From positions 1 through 16,109 of the forward strand of contig CAYRVF010000116.1 in assembly GCA_964427535.1 (NCBI GenBank): a DNA stretch of 16,109 bases, in the 5' to 3' direction. The translations under genes and the position numbers were made by a program. The stretch comes from CAYRVF01 sp964427535. GTDB lineage: Bacteria; Chloroflexota; Ktedonobacteria; Ktedonobacterales; JADMIN01. Numbering within the stretch: position 1 is the stretch's first letter; every line of letters starts with the position of its first letter. The notes under the pieces are model-generated. The model was given only the letters and a program-made list of their open reading frames with translations. It had not been told where the DNA came from and ran no database searches. Below are positions 1 through 7,664 of this stretch, piece after piece.

Positions 1-1057
<1,057 letters not shown>

Positions 1058-1082
1058 GCCCTACCCTCATTTCTGACCGTGC

Positions 1083-1092
1083 TGACCGGTCA
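1083..1092. promoter_or_regulatory. Perfect 10-bp palindrome upstream of prkA (possible operator)
   Basis: TGACCGGTCA is a perfect palindrome 26 bp upstream of the prkA start. A second TGACCG half-copy lies at 1074-1079. The position suits an operator or promoter-proximal site for a dimeric regulator, but no clear -35/-10 pair for prkA was found around it. The regulatory role is inference. Confidence 0.3.
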
Positions 1093-1523
1093 AAAGACGA
1101 GTCAGCCGTATGTCGCTGATAGGACACACGATAATGCCGTCGCGCGCTCTCAGGCCGCACAAGCTCGGCTCTATCGCGCTCCACCTCCCGCCACTTCCCC
1201 GTGGCCGAACACGCGGTCGAACACGTACAAGACAGAGGTTCAGTCCCTTACCAGAGCAGACCGGTCGCCAGAGGCACGAGTCCCGACTCCGTACAGTCAT
1301 GCAGTGACAGGCCGGTGACACTTGATGCGCGCGAGATATGGAGGGAGCGCGATACCCTTCCTCATCCGAAGTCAGCTCCATCAGGCGCGCGCCACACAAG
1401 AGGGGTTGCGGGCAGCTCATGCGCGTGAGGCCACTGGTGCGCTCATCAGCGAGCGCGGGTTGGTATTGTGCTATCCCCTACTCTGGGAGTGTCGTCGAGA
1501 TTCCGGGCACCCGCGTGTGACCA

Positions 1524-1540
1524 GCGTAGGACCTCTACGC
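1524..1540. repeat. Small perfect inverted repeat (6-bp stem, 5-nt loop)
   Basis: GCGTAG (1524-1529) and CTACGC (1535-1540) are perfectly complementary around the loop GACCT. It lies in the middle of the long gene-poor region. No T-tract follows, so it does not look like an intrinsic terminator. It could be part of a structured RNA or be chance. Confidence 0.25.
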
Positions 1541-1630
1541 AGTCACTCCGCGGCGCCAGCGAAGGAAGGAAAGCGCGTGGGCTCGTCAGGGCTCAACGAG
1601 TCAGGGCGTTGTCTGCGAGCGGACGACGTC

Positions 1631-1649
1631 CTCCGCCAGTGGAGCGGAG
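1631..1649. repeat. Small perfect inverted repeat (6-bp stem, 7-nt loop)
   Basis: CTCCGC (1631-1636) pairs perfectly with GCGGAG (1644-1649). A short GGAC/GTCC pair sits immediately before it at 1621-1631. Like the repeat about 100 bp upstream, it has no clear terminator tail. No function can be assigned from sequence. Confidence 0.25.
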
Positions 1650-2076
1650 CAACGCGGGAAACACAGAAGGCCGGTCGACCACCGTCACTCGATATTGGTC
1701 AGACCAGCCCTCCTGTTGCCCAGATGTGCTTTCTGCGGTGCCGTATTCACTTGGAAAGAACCGAGCCCTCCGGTAACAGACCTTCGTGCTCATTATCGAG
1801 GAGGCACTCTTGCGCTTCGGGACTGCTCACCCGCACTCATCGCAACCCGCGCGACACAGCGACCACGCTCTTGTCTGCCCACCATCCCTCGATAGCCGGG
1901 ATAGTATCATACCAGCGAGCCGCTCGCAAGTGCATATCGCGCTCTGTCAGGCGACCACACATCCCGAAGTGCGTCCATTTCCCCCATCTATCGTAGATAG
2001 TCTAGCAAGACGCATACCGGTCCAGCCTCGTCCACGGTGCCACGAAGCAGCGCGCGTTGCCCTCCCGGCCCTGGAT

Positions 2077-2105
2077 TTGACCACCCCGGCCCCGCCTTGT
2101 ACCAT
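2077..2105 (+). promoter_or_regulatory. Candidate sigma70-type promoter for the envelope operon
   Basis: TTGACC (2077-2082, 5 of 6 matches to the -35 consensus) is followed by exactly 17 nt and then TACCAT (2100-2105, 4 of 6 matches to the -10). It is the best-spaced pair I found ahead of the wecG-like gene and would give a leader of roughly 130 nt. No inverted repeat overlaps it. The assignment rests on motif and position only. Confidence 0.4.
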
Positions 2106-2241
2106 AGAGAGGCATACACTAGCAGAGCCATCTCGGATGTCTCGCGCGCCGGTTCCCGCAAGCGCTCACCTACTCATGTCGGCAAGACAAGGCTCGTGTA
2201 AGCATGTGGTCCGTCGTTACGCAGTAAGGAACCCACCAGAC

Positions 2242-3120
2242 ATGCCGCTGCGCACGGGAGCCGCCACCACGCACACGAGGGGCATGCTCCTGAATCTCCC
2301 TCTCGACGCGCTGTCGCGGCATGATACAATCGCGTGGGTTCACTCTCGCGTCGCCACGTCGGCGGCCAAGGCCTCCACCCGGAGCGCCGCCACCGACTCG
2401 ACGGGTGAGCCCGATGCCGCGGCGGTCGTCGTCACGCTGAATCCTGAGATGGTCATGGCCGCCCGGAGGGACGCTGCCCTGCGCGCGATACTCCAGCGGG
2501 CTGACCTCGTCGTCGCCGACGGCGTGGGCATCGTGCTTGCTGCACGGCTGCTTGGCGTCCCGGCAGCGGGCCGGGCGCCGGGGGTCGATCTCGTGGATGC
2601 GCTTGCCGCGGACAGCGCCAGCCGGGGTGACAGGCTGTTTCTGCTGGGCGCGGCGCCCGGCGTGGCGCAACGTGCCGCGGCTGCGCTGGAGCCGCGGTAT
2701 TCCGGTCTGCGGATTGCGGGTACATACAGCGGAACACCGGACTCGGAGGGAGATGCCAGCGCCTTGCAGGCCATCCGCGCCGCGCGGCCAGACGTCGTCT
2801 TCGTCGCGTATGGCGTACCAGCACAAGAATGCTGGATCGCGCGTCTACGGAAGGAGCTCGGTGCGGCTGGTGTGGCCGTCGCGATGGGAGTGGGCGGCGC
2901 ACTCGACATCCTCGCGGGAGACGTGCCGCGTGCGCCGCGTTGGATGCGTCGTGCTGGTTTGGAATGGCTGTATCGTCTTTGGCGTGAGCCGTGGCGCTGG
3001 CGGAGGATGCTCGCGCTGCCCCAGTTCGCGGCCCTCGTCGCGGGCGCCGCGCTCATGCGCCAGGTACGCGGCAGGGCGGCAGTTGAGACAAGCCGGGACG
3101 GAACTCAAGAGTGCCACTAG
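2242..3120 (+). CDS. WecG/TagA/CpsF family glycosyltransferase
   Basis: This 292-residue protein belongs to the GT26 family, which transfers N-acetylmannosamine(uronic acid) or related sugars from UDP donors to lipid-linked acceptors for teichoic acid, enterobacterial common antigen or capsule. Family hallmarks run in order: TLNPEMV; ADGVGIV with the likely catalytic Asp near residue 93; FLLGAAPG; RPDVVFVAYGVPAQECWI; and GVGGALDILAGDVPRAPRWM followed by GLEWLYRLWREPWRW. A Ser/Ala/Thr-rich insert lies after the first helix. The frame is open well upstream, but those residues do not look coding. ATG 2242 has AAGGA 11 nt upstream; ATG 2284 (MLLNLPLDALS) is the alternative and coincides with the start of conserved sequence. 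It is first in a four-gene run, 25 bp ahead of rfaE1. The donor and acceptor sugars cannot be told from sequence. Confidence 0.9.
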   Translation: MPLRTGAATTHTRGMLLNLPLDALSRHDTIAWVHSRVATSAAKASTRSAATDSTGEPDAAAVVVTLNPEMVMAARRDAALRAILQRADLVVADGVGIVLAARLLGVPAAGRAPGVDLVDALAADSASRGDRLFLLGAAPGVAQRAAAALEPRYSGLRIAGTYSGTPDSEGDASALQAIRAARPDVVFVAYGVPAQECWIARLRKELGAAGVAVAMGVGGALDILAGDVPRAPRWMRRAGLEWLYRLWREPWRWRRMLALPQFAALVAGAALMRQVRGRAAVETSRDGTQECH

Positions 3121-3145
3121 GGATCACATATATGAGGGGGCAGGT

Positions 3146-4177
3146 GTGAGGAGCCAAGCCGAGCGCGACGATTTACTGCGGATCGTCCGCGCGTTTGCCG
3201 GCAAGCGCGTGCTGGTCGTCGGAGACATGGTCGCCGACGAATATATCACAGGGGCTCCGCTGCGTATCTCGCGCGAAGCGCCCGTGCTCATCCTTGGCCA
3301 TCGCGGGCAGTATACTGTGCCCGGCGGAGCGACGAATCCGGGGGTCAACGCGCGTACGCTCGGGGCGGAGGTCTTTCTCGCGGGCGTCATCGGCGACGAC
3401 GTCTCGGGCGAGCGGCTGCGCGGCAAGCTCAGCGAGCAGCAGATCCATATGGAGGGTCTCGTCAGCGAGGTAGGCCGACCCACCTCGACGAAGACGCGCA
3501 TTCTGGCGGGCGATACTCAGCTCGTGCAGCAGCAGATCGTGCGCGTCGACCTGATCGATGGGTCCGAGCTCAGCGACGCCTGTAAGCAGCACATCATCTC
3601 GTACCTCAAAGCGATGATCCCGACCGTCGATGCCCTCATCCTCTCCGACTATGAGAACGGCGTCATCAGCCCCGATATCATCGAGACCGCGATTCCGCTC
3701 GCACGCGAGCACAATAAAGTCATTACCGTCGATTCGCACGGCGATCTTATCCGCTTCCAGGGGGTGACGGCGCTCACGCCCAACCAGCCAGAGGCCGAGG
3801 CGACCCTCGGCCAGAGCATCACCGACCGCCACAGCCTCGAGGCGGCGGGCGCGGAGTTGCTGAAACGGACGAACGCGCAGGGAATCCTCATTACGCGTGG
3901 TAGTGAGGGCATGAGCCTCTTCGAGCATGGCCAGGAGCCGCTGCACCTGCCCGCCTCGAATCTGACCGAGGTATTCGACCCAACCGGCGCGGGCGACACC
4001 GTCGCCGCAACGTTCACCCTCGCGCTCGCCGCGGGCGCCTGCATGTCCGCCGCCGCGCGGCTCGCCAACATCGCCGCCGGACTGGTCGTCCGCAGAGTCG
4101 GCAACGCTACCAATACGCCAGACGAGCTCGCCGCCGCCGTGCGCGCACACGACATCCGCGACGAGAGAGAGCGCTGA
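3146..4177 (+). CDS. rfaE1: D-glycero-beta-D-manno-heptose-7-phosphate kinase (RfaE/HldE domain I type)
   Basis: A 343-residue PfkB/ribokinase-fold sugar kinase. RVLVVGDMVADEYITG opens the domain, followed by the RfaE-type substrate segment PGGATNPGVNARTLGAEV, ALILSDYENGV, and the catalytic/anion-hole motif FDPTGAGDTVAATF with its Asp near residue 284. The predicted reaction is phosphorylation of D-glycero-D-manno-heptose 7-phosphate at C1. The start is set at GTG 3146: it is in frame, begins just before conserved sequence, and has AGGGGG five bases upstream. ATG 3132 is in another frame and encodes only five codons. The two halves of E. coli HldE are separate genes here, with the adenylyltransferase starting two bases after this stop. 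The isomerase (GmhA) and phosphatase (GmhB) needed for the pathway are not in the window. A related PfkB kinase of different specificity cannot be fully excluded. Confidence 0.88.
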   Translation: MRSQAERDDLLRIVRAFAGKRVLVVGDMVADEYITGAPLRISREAPVLILGHRGQYTVPGGATNPGVNARTLGAEVFLAGVIGDDVSGERLRGKLSEQQIHMEGLVSEVGRPTSTKTRILAGDTQLVQQQIVRVDLIDGSELSDACKQHIISYLKAMIPTVDALILSDYENGVISPDIIETAIPLAREHNKVITVDSHGDLIRFQGVTALTPNQPEAEATLGQSITDRHSLEAAGAELLKRTNAQGILITRGSEGMSLFEHGQEPLHLPASNLTEVFDPTGAGDTVAATFTLALAAGACMSAAARLANIAAGLVVRRVGNATNTPDELAAAVRAHDIRDERER

Positions 4178-4179
4178 TC

Positions 4180-4794
4180 ATGGGCTGGATTCTTCCACGC
4201 GAGCGGCTACAATCGATCGTCACAGCTCGGCAGGCGACAGGGGAGCGGGCAGTCTTCACCAATGGGGTCTTCGATCTGCTGCACATCGGGCACATCCGTT
4301 ATCTCCAGCAGGCGCGCATGCTCGGCGACTTCCTCATCGTGGGCCTCAATAGCGACGCCTCAACCCGCCGTCTCAAGGGTCCGAGACGTCCGTTAGTGCC
4401 AGACGACGAGCGAGCGGAGCTGCTGGCGGCGCTGACGAGCGTCGATTACGTCACGATCTTCGAGGAACCGACGGCTGAGGACATCGTCGCAGCGCTACGG
4501 CCAGCCATCTACGTGAAGGGCGGCGACTACGCGAGCGCCGATCCCAGCTCCCGAGGGATGGATGTCGTGCTGACACCGGACGAGCTTCGTGCTATCGTAC
4601 ATCGCGAGCCGAACGAACATTGGGCGTTGAGCGGGATTCCCGAACGCTTGCCCGAGGCACGTGTGGTGGCGGAGTATGGCGGCTCACTCGCGCTGATCAC
4701 ATACCTCCCACACCACTCGACGAGCGCGCTCATCGAGCGCATACGTGACCGTTACGCCCTACCAGACGAATCGACGGGACCGAAGGATGCCTGA
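4180..4794 (+). CDS. rfaE2: D-glycero-beta-D-manno-heptose 1-phosphate adenylyltransferase (RfaE domain II type)
   Basis: A 204-residue nucleotidyltransferase of the cytidylyltransferase-like fold. The signature FTNGVFDLLHIGH gives the HxGH motif at residues 35-38; VGLNSD, the KGPRRPLVPDDERAELL segment, VKGGDY at about 112-117 and a C-terminal YLPHHSTSALIERI match RfaE2 (the usual ending resembles GYSTTNLIERI). The expected reaction is heptose 1-phosphate plus ATP to ADP-heptose. It starts two bases after rfaE1, and its last eight bases overlap murJ, so translation is probably coupled. It is longer than the usual ~160 residues because about 35 extra residues lie between VKGGDY and the conserved LPEARVVAEYGG. 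The product presumably feeds glycosyltransferases building an envelope or S-layer glycan. Confidence 0.9.
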   Translation: MGWILPRERLQSIVTARQATGERAVFTNGVFDLLHIGHIRYLQQARMLGDFLIVGLNSDASTRRLKGPRRPLVPDDERAELLAALTSVDYVTIFEEPTAEDIVAALRPAIYVKGGDYASADPSSRGMDVVLTPDELRAIVHREPNEHWALSGIPERLPEARVVAEYGGSLALITYLPHHSTSALIERIRDRYALPDESTGPKDA

Positions 4795-6592
4795 GATGCC
4801 GCCAGCGGAGCGCGAAGAACCCGCATTCATCGTCGCCCCGGCCCCGGCGCAGGCCGACACTGCTGCTGAGCAAGGCGAGCTCGCACTCGCGGCACTGGCA
4901 GGCGAAGCGCCCGCCGCTGTCTCGACTCCTAGAGCGTCGAGCGCGCGCCGCCGCATTGTGGCCGCCGCGGCGCTCATTATGATTGGGCAGTTGCTCAGCT
5001 CCGTGCTCGGGATGGTGCGCAGCGAGGTCATCAATATCCTGTTCTATGGCGTCGCCAGCGGGGCTTTTCTGCTCGCACTCAAGCCAGTGCAAATGTTGAG
5101 CGACCTCATCATTGCCGGCTCGGTGAGCGGCGCGCTGATTCCTACCTTCGTCGATCTCGGTGAGGAGGGCAAGCGGGACGAGCTGCGCCGGGTCTACAGC
5201 ACCGTGCTAAACGTCGTCGTGATCGCGATGGCGATCGCGGTCGGCGCGCTCATCGTCGCGGCGCCGTTTCTGGTGCCATTGCTGGCGAACCACTCTAGCC
5301 CACAGGGGCTGACGCTCGCCGAACAGCTTGTGCCGCTCACCGCACTCGCGCTCTTCGGTTTGGGCCTCTATGCCGTCGGCTCGGCGGTGCTCTACGCCCT
5401 CAAAGATGTCGTCTTCCCGGCGTTCGCGACCGGCATACAGCATGTCGGCGTGGTGCTCTGTGGCGTGATCGCGCTCGTCGTCGTGGCGGCTCAGATGCAC
5501 CTGCCCGGCAGCGCGCTGCTCACGAGAAGCTCGACCCCCACGAGCGACGCTGTGCGTTTGGGTGGCGCGCATGGGCTGGCGATTGGCATCGCGGTGGGTG
5601 CGCTCGCGGAGTTCGTGCTGTTGCTGCCGGGCCTGCGTCGCGGCGGCGTCTCGTGGCGTCCCGTGCTGCACCTACGCCACCCAGCGGTGCGCCAGATGCT
5701 GCGTCTCTATGCGCCAGTCGCGGGTTTCCTGCTGATTACCGTGCTCTACCAGTTCTTCGATTTGTATCTGCAGGGCCACACACCCGGCAATGCCTATAAG
5801 AACATCACCGCCCTCGCGACGGCAACCACGCTCATCCAGTTCCCGGTGGGCCTCGTCGCGGCCGCCCTCGCCTTCGCGGTGCTGCCGCCACTGACCGCTG
5901 CCGCGACGCGGGGAGACGGCGGCGACTTCAAGAGGACGCTGGGGCTGGGCTTTCGCCTCGGTCTGCTGCTCATGGTGCCCGCGATGGTCGGGCTCATCGT
6001 GCTGCGGATGCCGATTCTCACGCTGCTCTTTCAGCACGGCCAGTGCGACGCAGGCTGTACCTACCGCAACTCGCTCGCCCTGCAGAATTACGCCTACGAG
6101 CTGCCCTTCATTGCTCTCGACCAGTTGCTGATCGCCGCATTCTATGCGCGCAAGAATACGCTGACTCCGGCGCTCGTCGGCGTGCTCTCGATTGGCTTCT
6201 ATCTGGCGCTCGCTATCCCCTTCTCAGGCACCATCGGCATGCCGGTGCTGGCGCTGGGCGATGCGGCGAAGAACTCGGGGCACGCGATCGTGCTCTTCAT
6301 CTTGCTGACGTTCGCGATGGGCAACCTGGGCTTCCGCGAGCTGGCCTGGGGGGCGCTGCGCATCTGCGCCGCCGCCGCCGCGATGGGCGTCGCCTGTGCG
6401 GGTCTGCTGGTGCTGCTGCCACGCGTCGCACCAACGGTCTTCGGCCAGGCGACGGTGGGGTCGGAGCTGGCGACTATCCTCGTCATCACCGCGATTGGCG
6501 CGGCTATCTACTTCGGCCTCGTCACCGTGCTGGGCATCGACGAGGTGCGCATCCTCGGCGGGCTGGTGCGCCGGAAGCTCGGCCGGGCGTAG
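4787..6592 (+). CDS. murJ: MurJ/MviN-type lipid II flippase
   Basis: A 601-residue polytopic inner-membrane protein of the MOP superfamily. A Pro/Ala/Glu-rich cytosolic extension of about 55 residues precedes the first membrane helix (IVAAAALIMIGQLLSSVLG). The MurJ signature SDLIIAGSVSGALIPTF follows, and roughly fourteen hydrophobic segments are visible, including the FPVGLVAAALAFAVLPPL and ILTLLFQHGQC regions; in the family the conserved charged residues line the lipid II cavity. MurJ moves lipid-linked peptidoglycan precursor across the membrane. ATG 4787 overlaps the rfaE2 stop by eight bases; ATG 4796 is a possible alternative. It is last in the operon, with no strong terminator after it. 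Because its neighbours make a glycan, a dedicated flippase for that glycan (Wzx-like role) is possible, but the sequence looks like MurJ. Confidence 0.92.
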   Translation: MPEMPPAEREEPAFIVAPAPAQADTAAEQGELALAALAGEAPAAVSTPRASSARRRIVAAAALIMIGQLLSSVLGMVRSEVINILFYGVASGAFLLALKPVQMLSDLIIAGSVSGALIPTFVDLGEEGKRDELRRVYSTVLNVVVIAMAIAVGALIVAAPFLVPLLANHSSPQGLTLAEQLVPLTALALFGLGLYAVGSAVLYALKDVVFPAFATGIQHVGVVLCGVIALVVVAAQMHLPGSALLTRSSTPTSDAVRLGGAHGLAIGIAVGALAEFVLLLPGLRRGGVSWRPVLHLRHPAVRQMLRLYAPVAGFLLITVLYQFFDLYLQGHTPGNAYKNITALATATTLIQFPVGLVAAALAFAVLPPLTAAATRGDGGDFKRTLGLGFRLGLLLMVPAMVGLIVLRMPILTLLFQHGQCDAGCTYRNSLALQNYAYELPFIALDQLLIAAFYARKNTLTPALVGVLSIGFYLALAIPFSGTIGMPVLALGDAAKNSGHAIVLFILLTFAMGNLGFRELAWGALRICAAAAAMGVACAGLLVLLPRVAPTVFGQATVGSELATILVITAIGAAIYFGLVTVLGIDEVRILGGLVRRKLGRA

Positions 6593-6623
6593 AAAGTGTG
6601 ACTTACCCTGCCCTGCCTCTGCT

Positions 6624-6652
6624 TTGACGTGGCTCCGAGTGTGGGGTATAGT
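6624..6652 (+). promoter_or_regulatory. Near-consensus sigma70-type promoter for the MetE-like gene
   Basis: TTGACG (6624-6629, 5 of 6) and TATAGT (6647-6652, 5 of 6) are separated by exactly 17 nt. It lies 32 bp after the murJ stop and would start transcription about 45 nt before the next ATG. This makes the downstream gene independent of the envelope operon. Confidence 0.65.
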
Positions 6653-6702
6653 GCCGCGCGTCATCACCTCGCGCGAGCGACACACACAGAAGGAGCGCGT
6701 CT

Positions 6703-7644
6703 ATGCCTGGCTCGCCGACCGGAGACTCGCGGGCACCGAGCAGCCTACCATTGCTCACGACCGTCGCCGGTAGTTATCCGATCGGCGACCTGCCGCCACG
6801 CCGAGCCATCCAGCGGGCCATCGAAGACCAGGTGGAGGCGGGCATCGAGCTGGTGAGCGACGGACAGCCGCGCGACGACATGATCTCGCTGTTCGCGCGC
6901 AACATCCCGGGCATGCGGCAGGCGCTCGACGGCGTGTGGGAGGTTGAGGACGCGCTCGACCTCCCCGCCGGACCGGTCACGGTGCAAGATTTCATCTTCG
7001 CGCGCGAGCTTGCCGGTACGCGAGCGGAGGTCAAAGGCATCGTCACGGGACCCATCGCACTCGCGCTCGCCTGCCGCGTACTTGGTTCGTCCCCCTATGC
7101 TGGACCCGACGATCCCGCGCTCGTGCTGCGCCTGGCCGAGATTCTGGGGCACGAGGTGGCGGCCCTTGCGGCCAGTGGCGCGCGCGTGGTGCAGGTAGAT
7201 GAGCCCGTCCTCTCTACTGCGTTCGATCGCCGTATCAGCCCCGAGCTGGCCACCGACGCGCTGCGCCATCTCGCCGCCGCCGCGCCCGTGCCGGTGCTGC
7301 ACGTCTGCGGCGATATCCGCGAGATTGCCCTCGATCTGTTGCTGCTCCCGTTCAGCGCGCTCTCGATCGAGAACACGCGCATCGACAACCTCGCCGCAAT
7401 CGACGAGGAAGCCGCCGAGCAAGTCGAGATGACACTCTGCGTAGGCTCTGTCGACACGCAATCGGCGGAGGTCGAGTCAGTCGAGGTCATGCGCGAGCGG
7501 GTGCGAGCGGCAGCGCGCCGGTTCGACCCCGTCCGCGTCTGGGTGTCGCCCGACTGCGGCATGCGACTACTGCCCCACGAATCCGCCCGCGAGAAGCTCC
7601 GCCGGCTCGTCCAGGCCGTGCAGGACGTGCGCGCGGAGCTCTAA
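6703..7644 (+). CDS. Core MetE: stand-alone MetE C-terminal-domain methionine synthase
   Basis: A 313-residue TIM-barrel methyltransferase corresponding only to the catalytic C-terminal half of cobalamin-independent methionine synthase. It opens with the typical TTVAGSYP segment. The zinc site that activates homocysteine thiolate is complete: His200 and Cys202 (LHVCGD), Glu223 (SIENTR) and Cys285 (SPDCGM). VQVDEPVLS matches the conserved substrate segment. Proteins of this size lack the N-terminal folate-binding half of MetE; in archaea and in Dehalococcoides such core MetE proteins are reported to take the methyl group from a methylated corrinoid protein rather than from methyl-tetrahydrofolate. 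ATG 6703 has AAGGAG seven bases upstream and its own promoter. It converges on the acyl-CoA ligase gene with 20 bp between stops. The methyl donor in this organism is inferred, not shown. Confidence 0.85.
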   Translation: MPGSPTGDSRAPSSLPLLTTVAGSYPIGDLPPRRAIQRAIEDQVEAGIELVSDGQPRDDMISLFARNIPGMRQALDGVWEVEDALDLPAGPVTVQDFIFARELAGTRAEVKGIVTGPIALALACRVLGSSPYAGPDDPALVLRLAEILGHEVAALAASGARVVQVDEPVLSTAFDRRISPELATDALRHLAAAAPVPVLHVCGDIREIALDLLLLPFSALSIENTRIDNLAAIDEEAAEQVEMTLCVGSVDTQSAEVESVEVMRERVRAAARRFDPVRVWVSPDCGMRLLPHESAREKLRRLVQAVQDVRAEL

Positions 7645-7664
7645 GGTGGTCCTGCCCAGGAGGC

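Larger units (their letters stand above)
1058..2241. other. 1.2-kb intergenic region without a convincing gene
   Basis: This stretch separates the divergent prkA and wecG-like genes. Open frames are present on both strands, but their translations are rich in Arg, Ser, His and Pro, lack hydrophobic patterning and match no family I recognise; the longest (1322-1996, plus) overlaps others in every frame. I saw no tRNA, rRNA, tmRNA or RNase P signature. What it does contain is short inverted repeats: GCGTAG/CTACGC (1524-1540, 5-nt loop), CTCCGC/GCGGAG (1631-1649, 7-nt loop) and TGGTC/GACCA (1696-1706), plus a promoter-like pair near its right end. It may hold a small RNA, eroded coding sequence or simply long leaders. 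Confidence 0.5.

Noticed and set aside
1322..1996. 224-codon plus-strand open frame in the gene-poor region
   Set aside because: Arg/Ser/His-rich translation without domain-like patterning, overlapped by other open frames, and no good ribosome site. GC-rich DNA readily gives such frames.
1786..2241. N-terminal extension of the WecG-like protein to ATG 1786
   Set aside because: The extra 152 residues resemble no GT26 N-terminus and include the likely promoter at 2077-2105; AAGGA upstream of 2242 supports a later start.
3132..3149. ATG 3132 as start of the heptose kinase
   Set aside because: It is out of frame with the kinase and stops after five codons; GTG 3146 is in frame and properly spaced from AGGGGG.
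7645..7664. TCCT/AGGA inverted repeat as a shared terminator between convergent genes
   Set aside because: Only a 4-bp stem with no T-tract; too weak to annotate.
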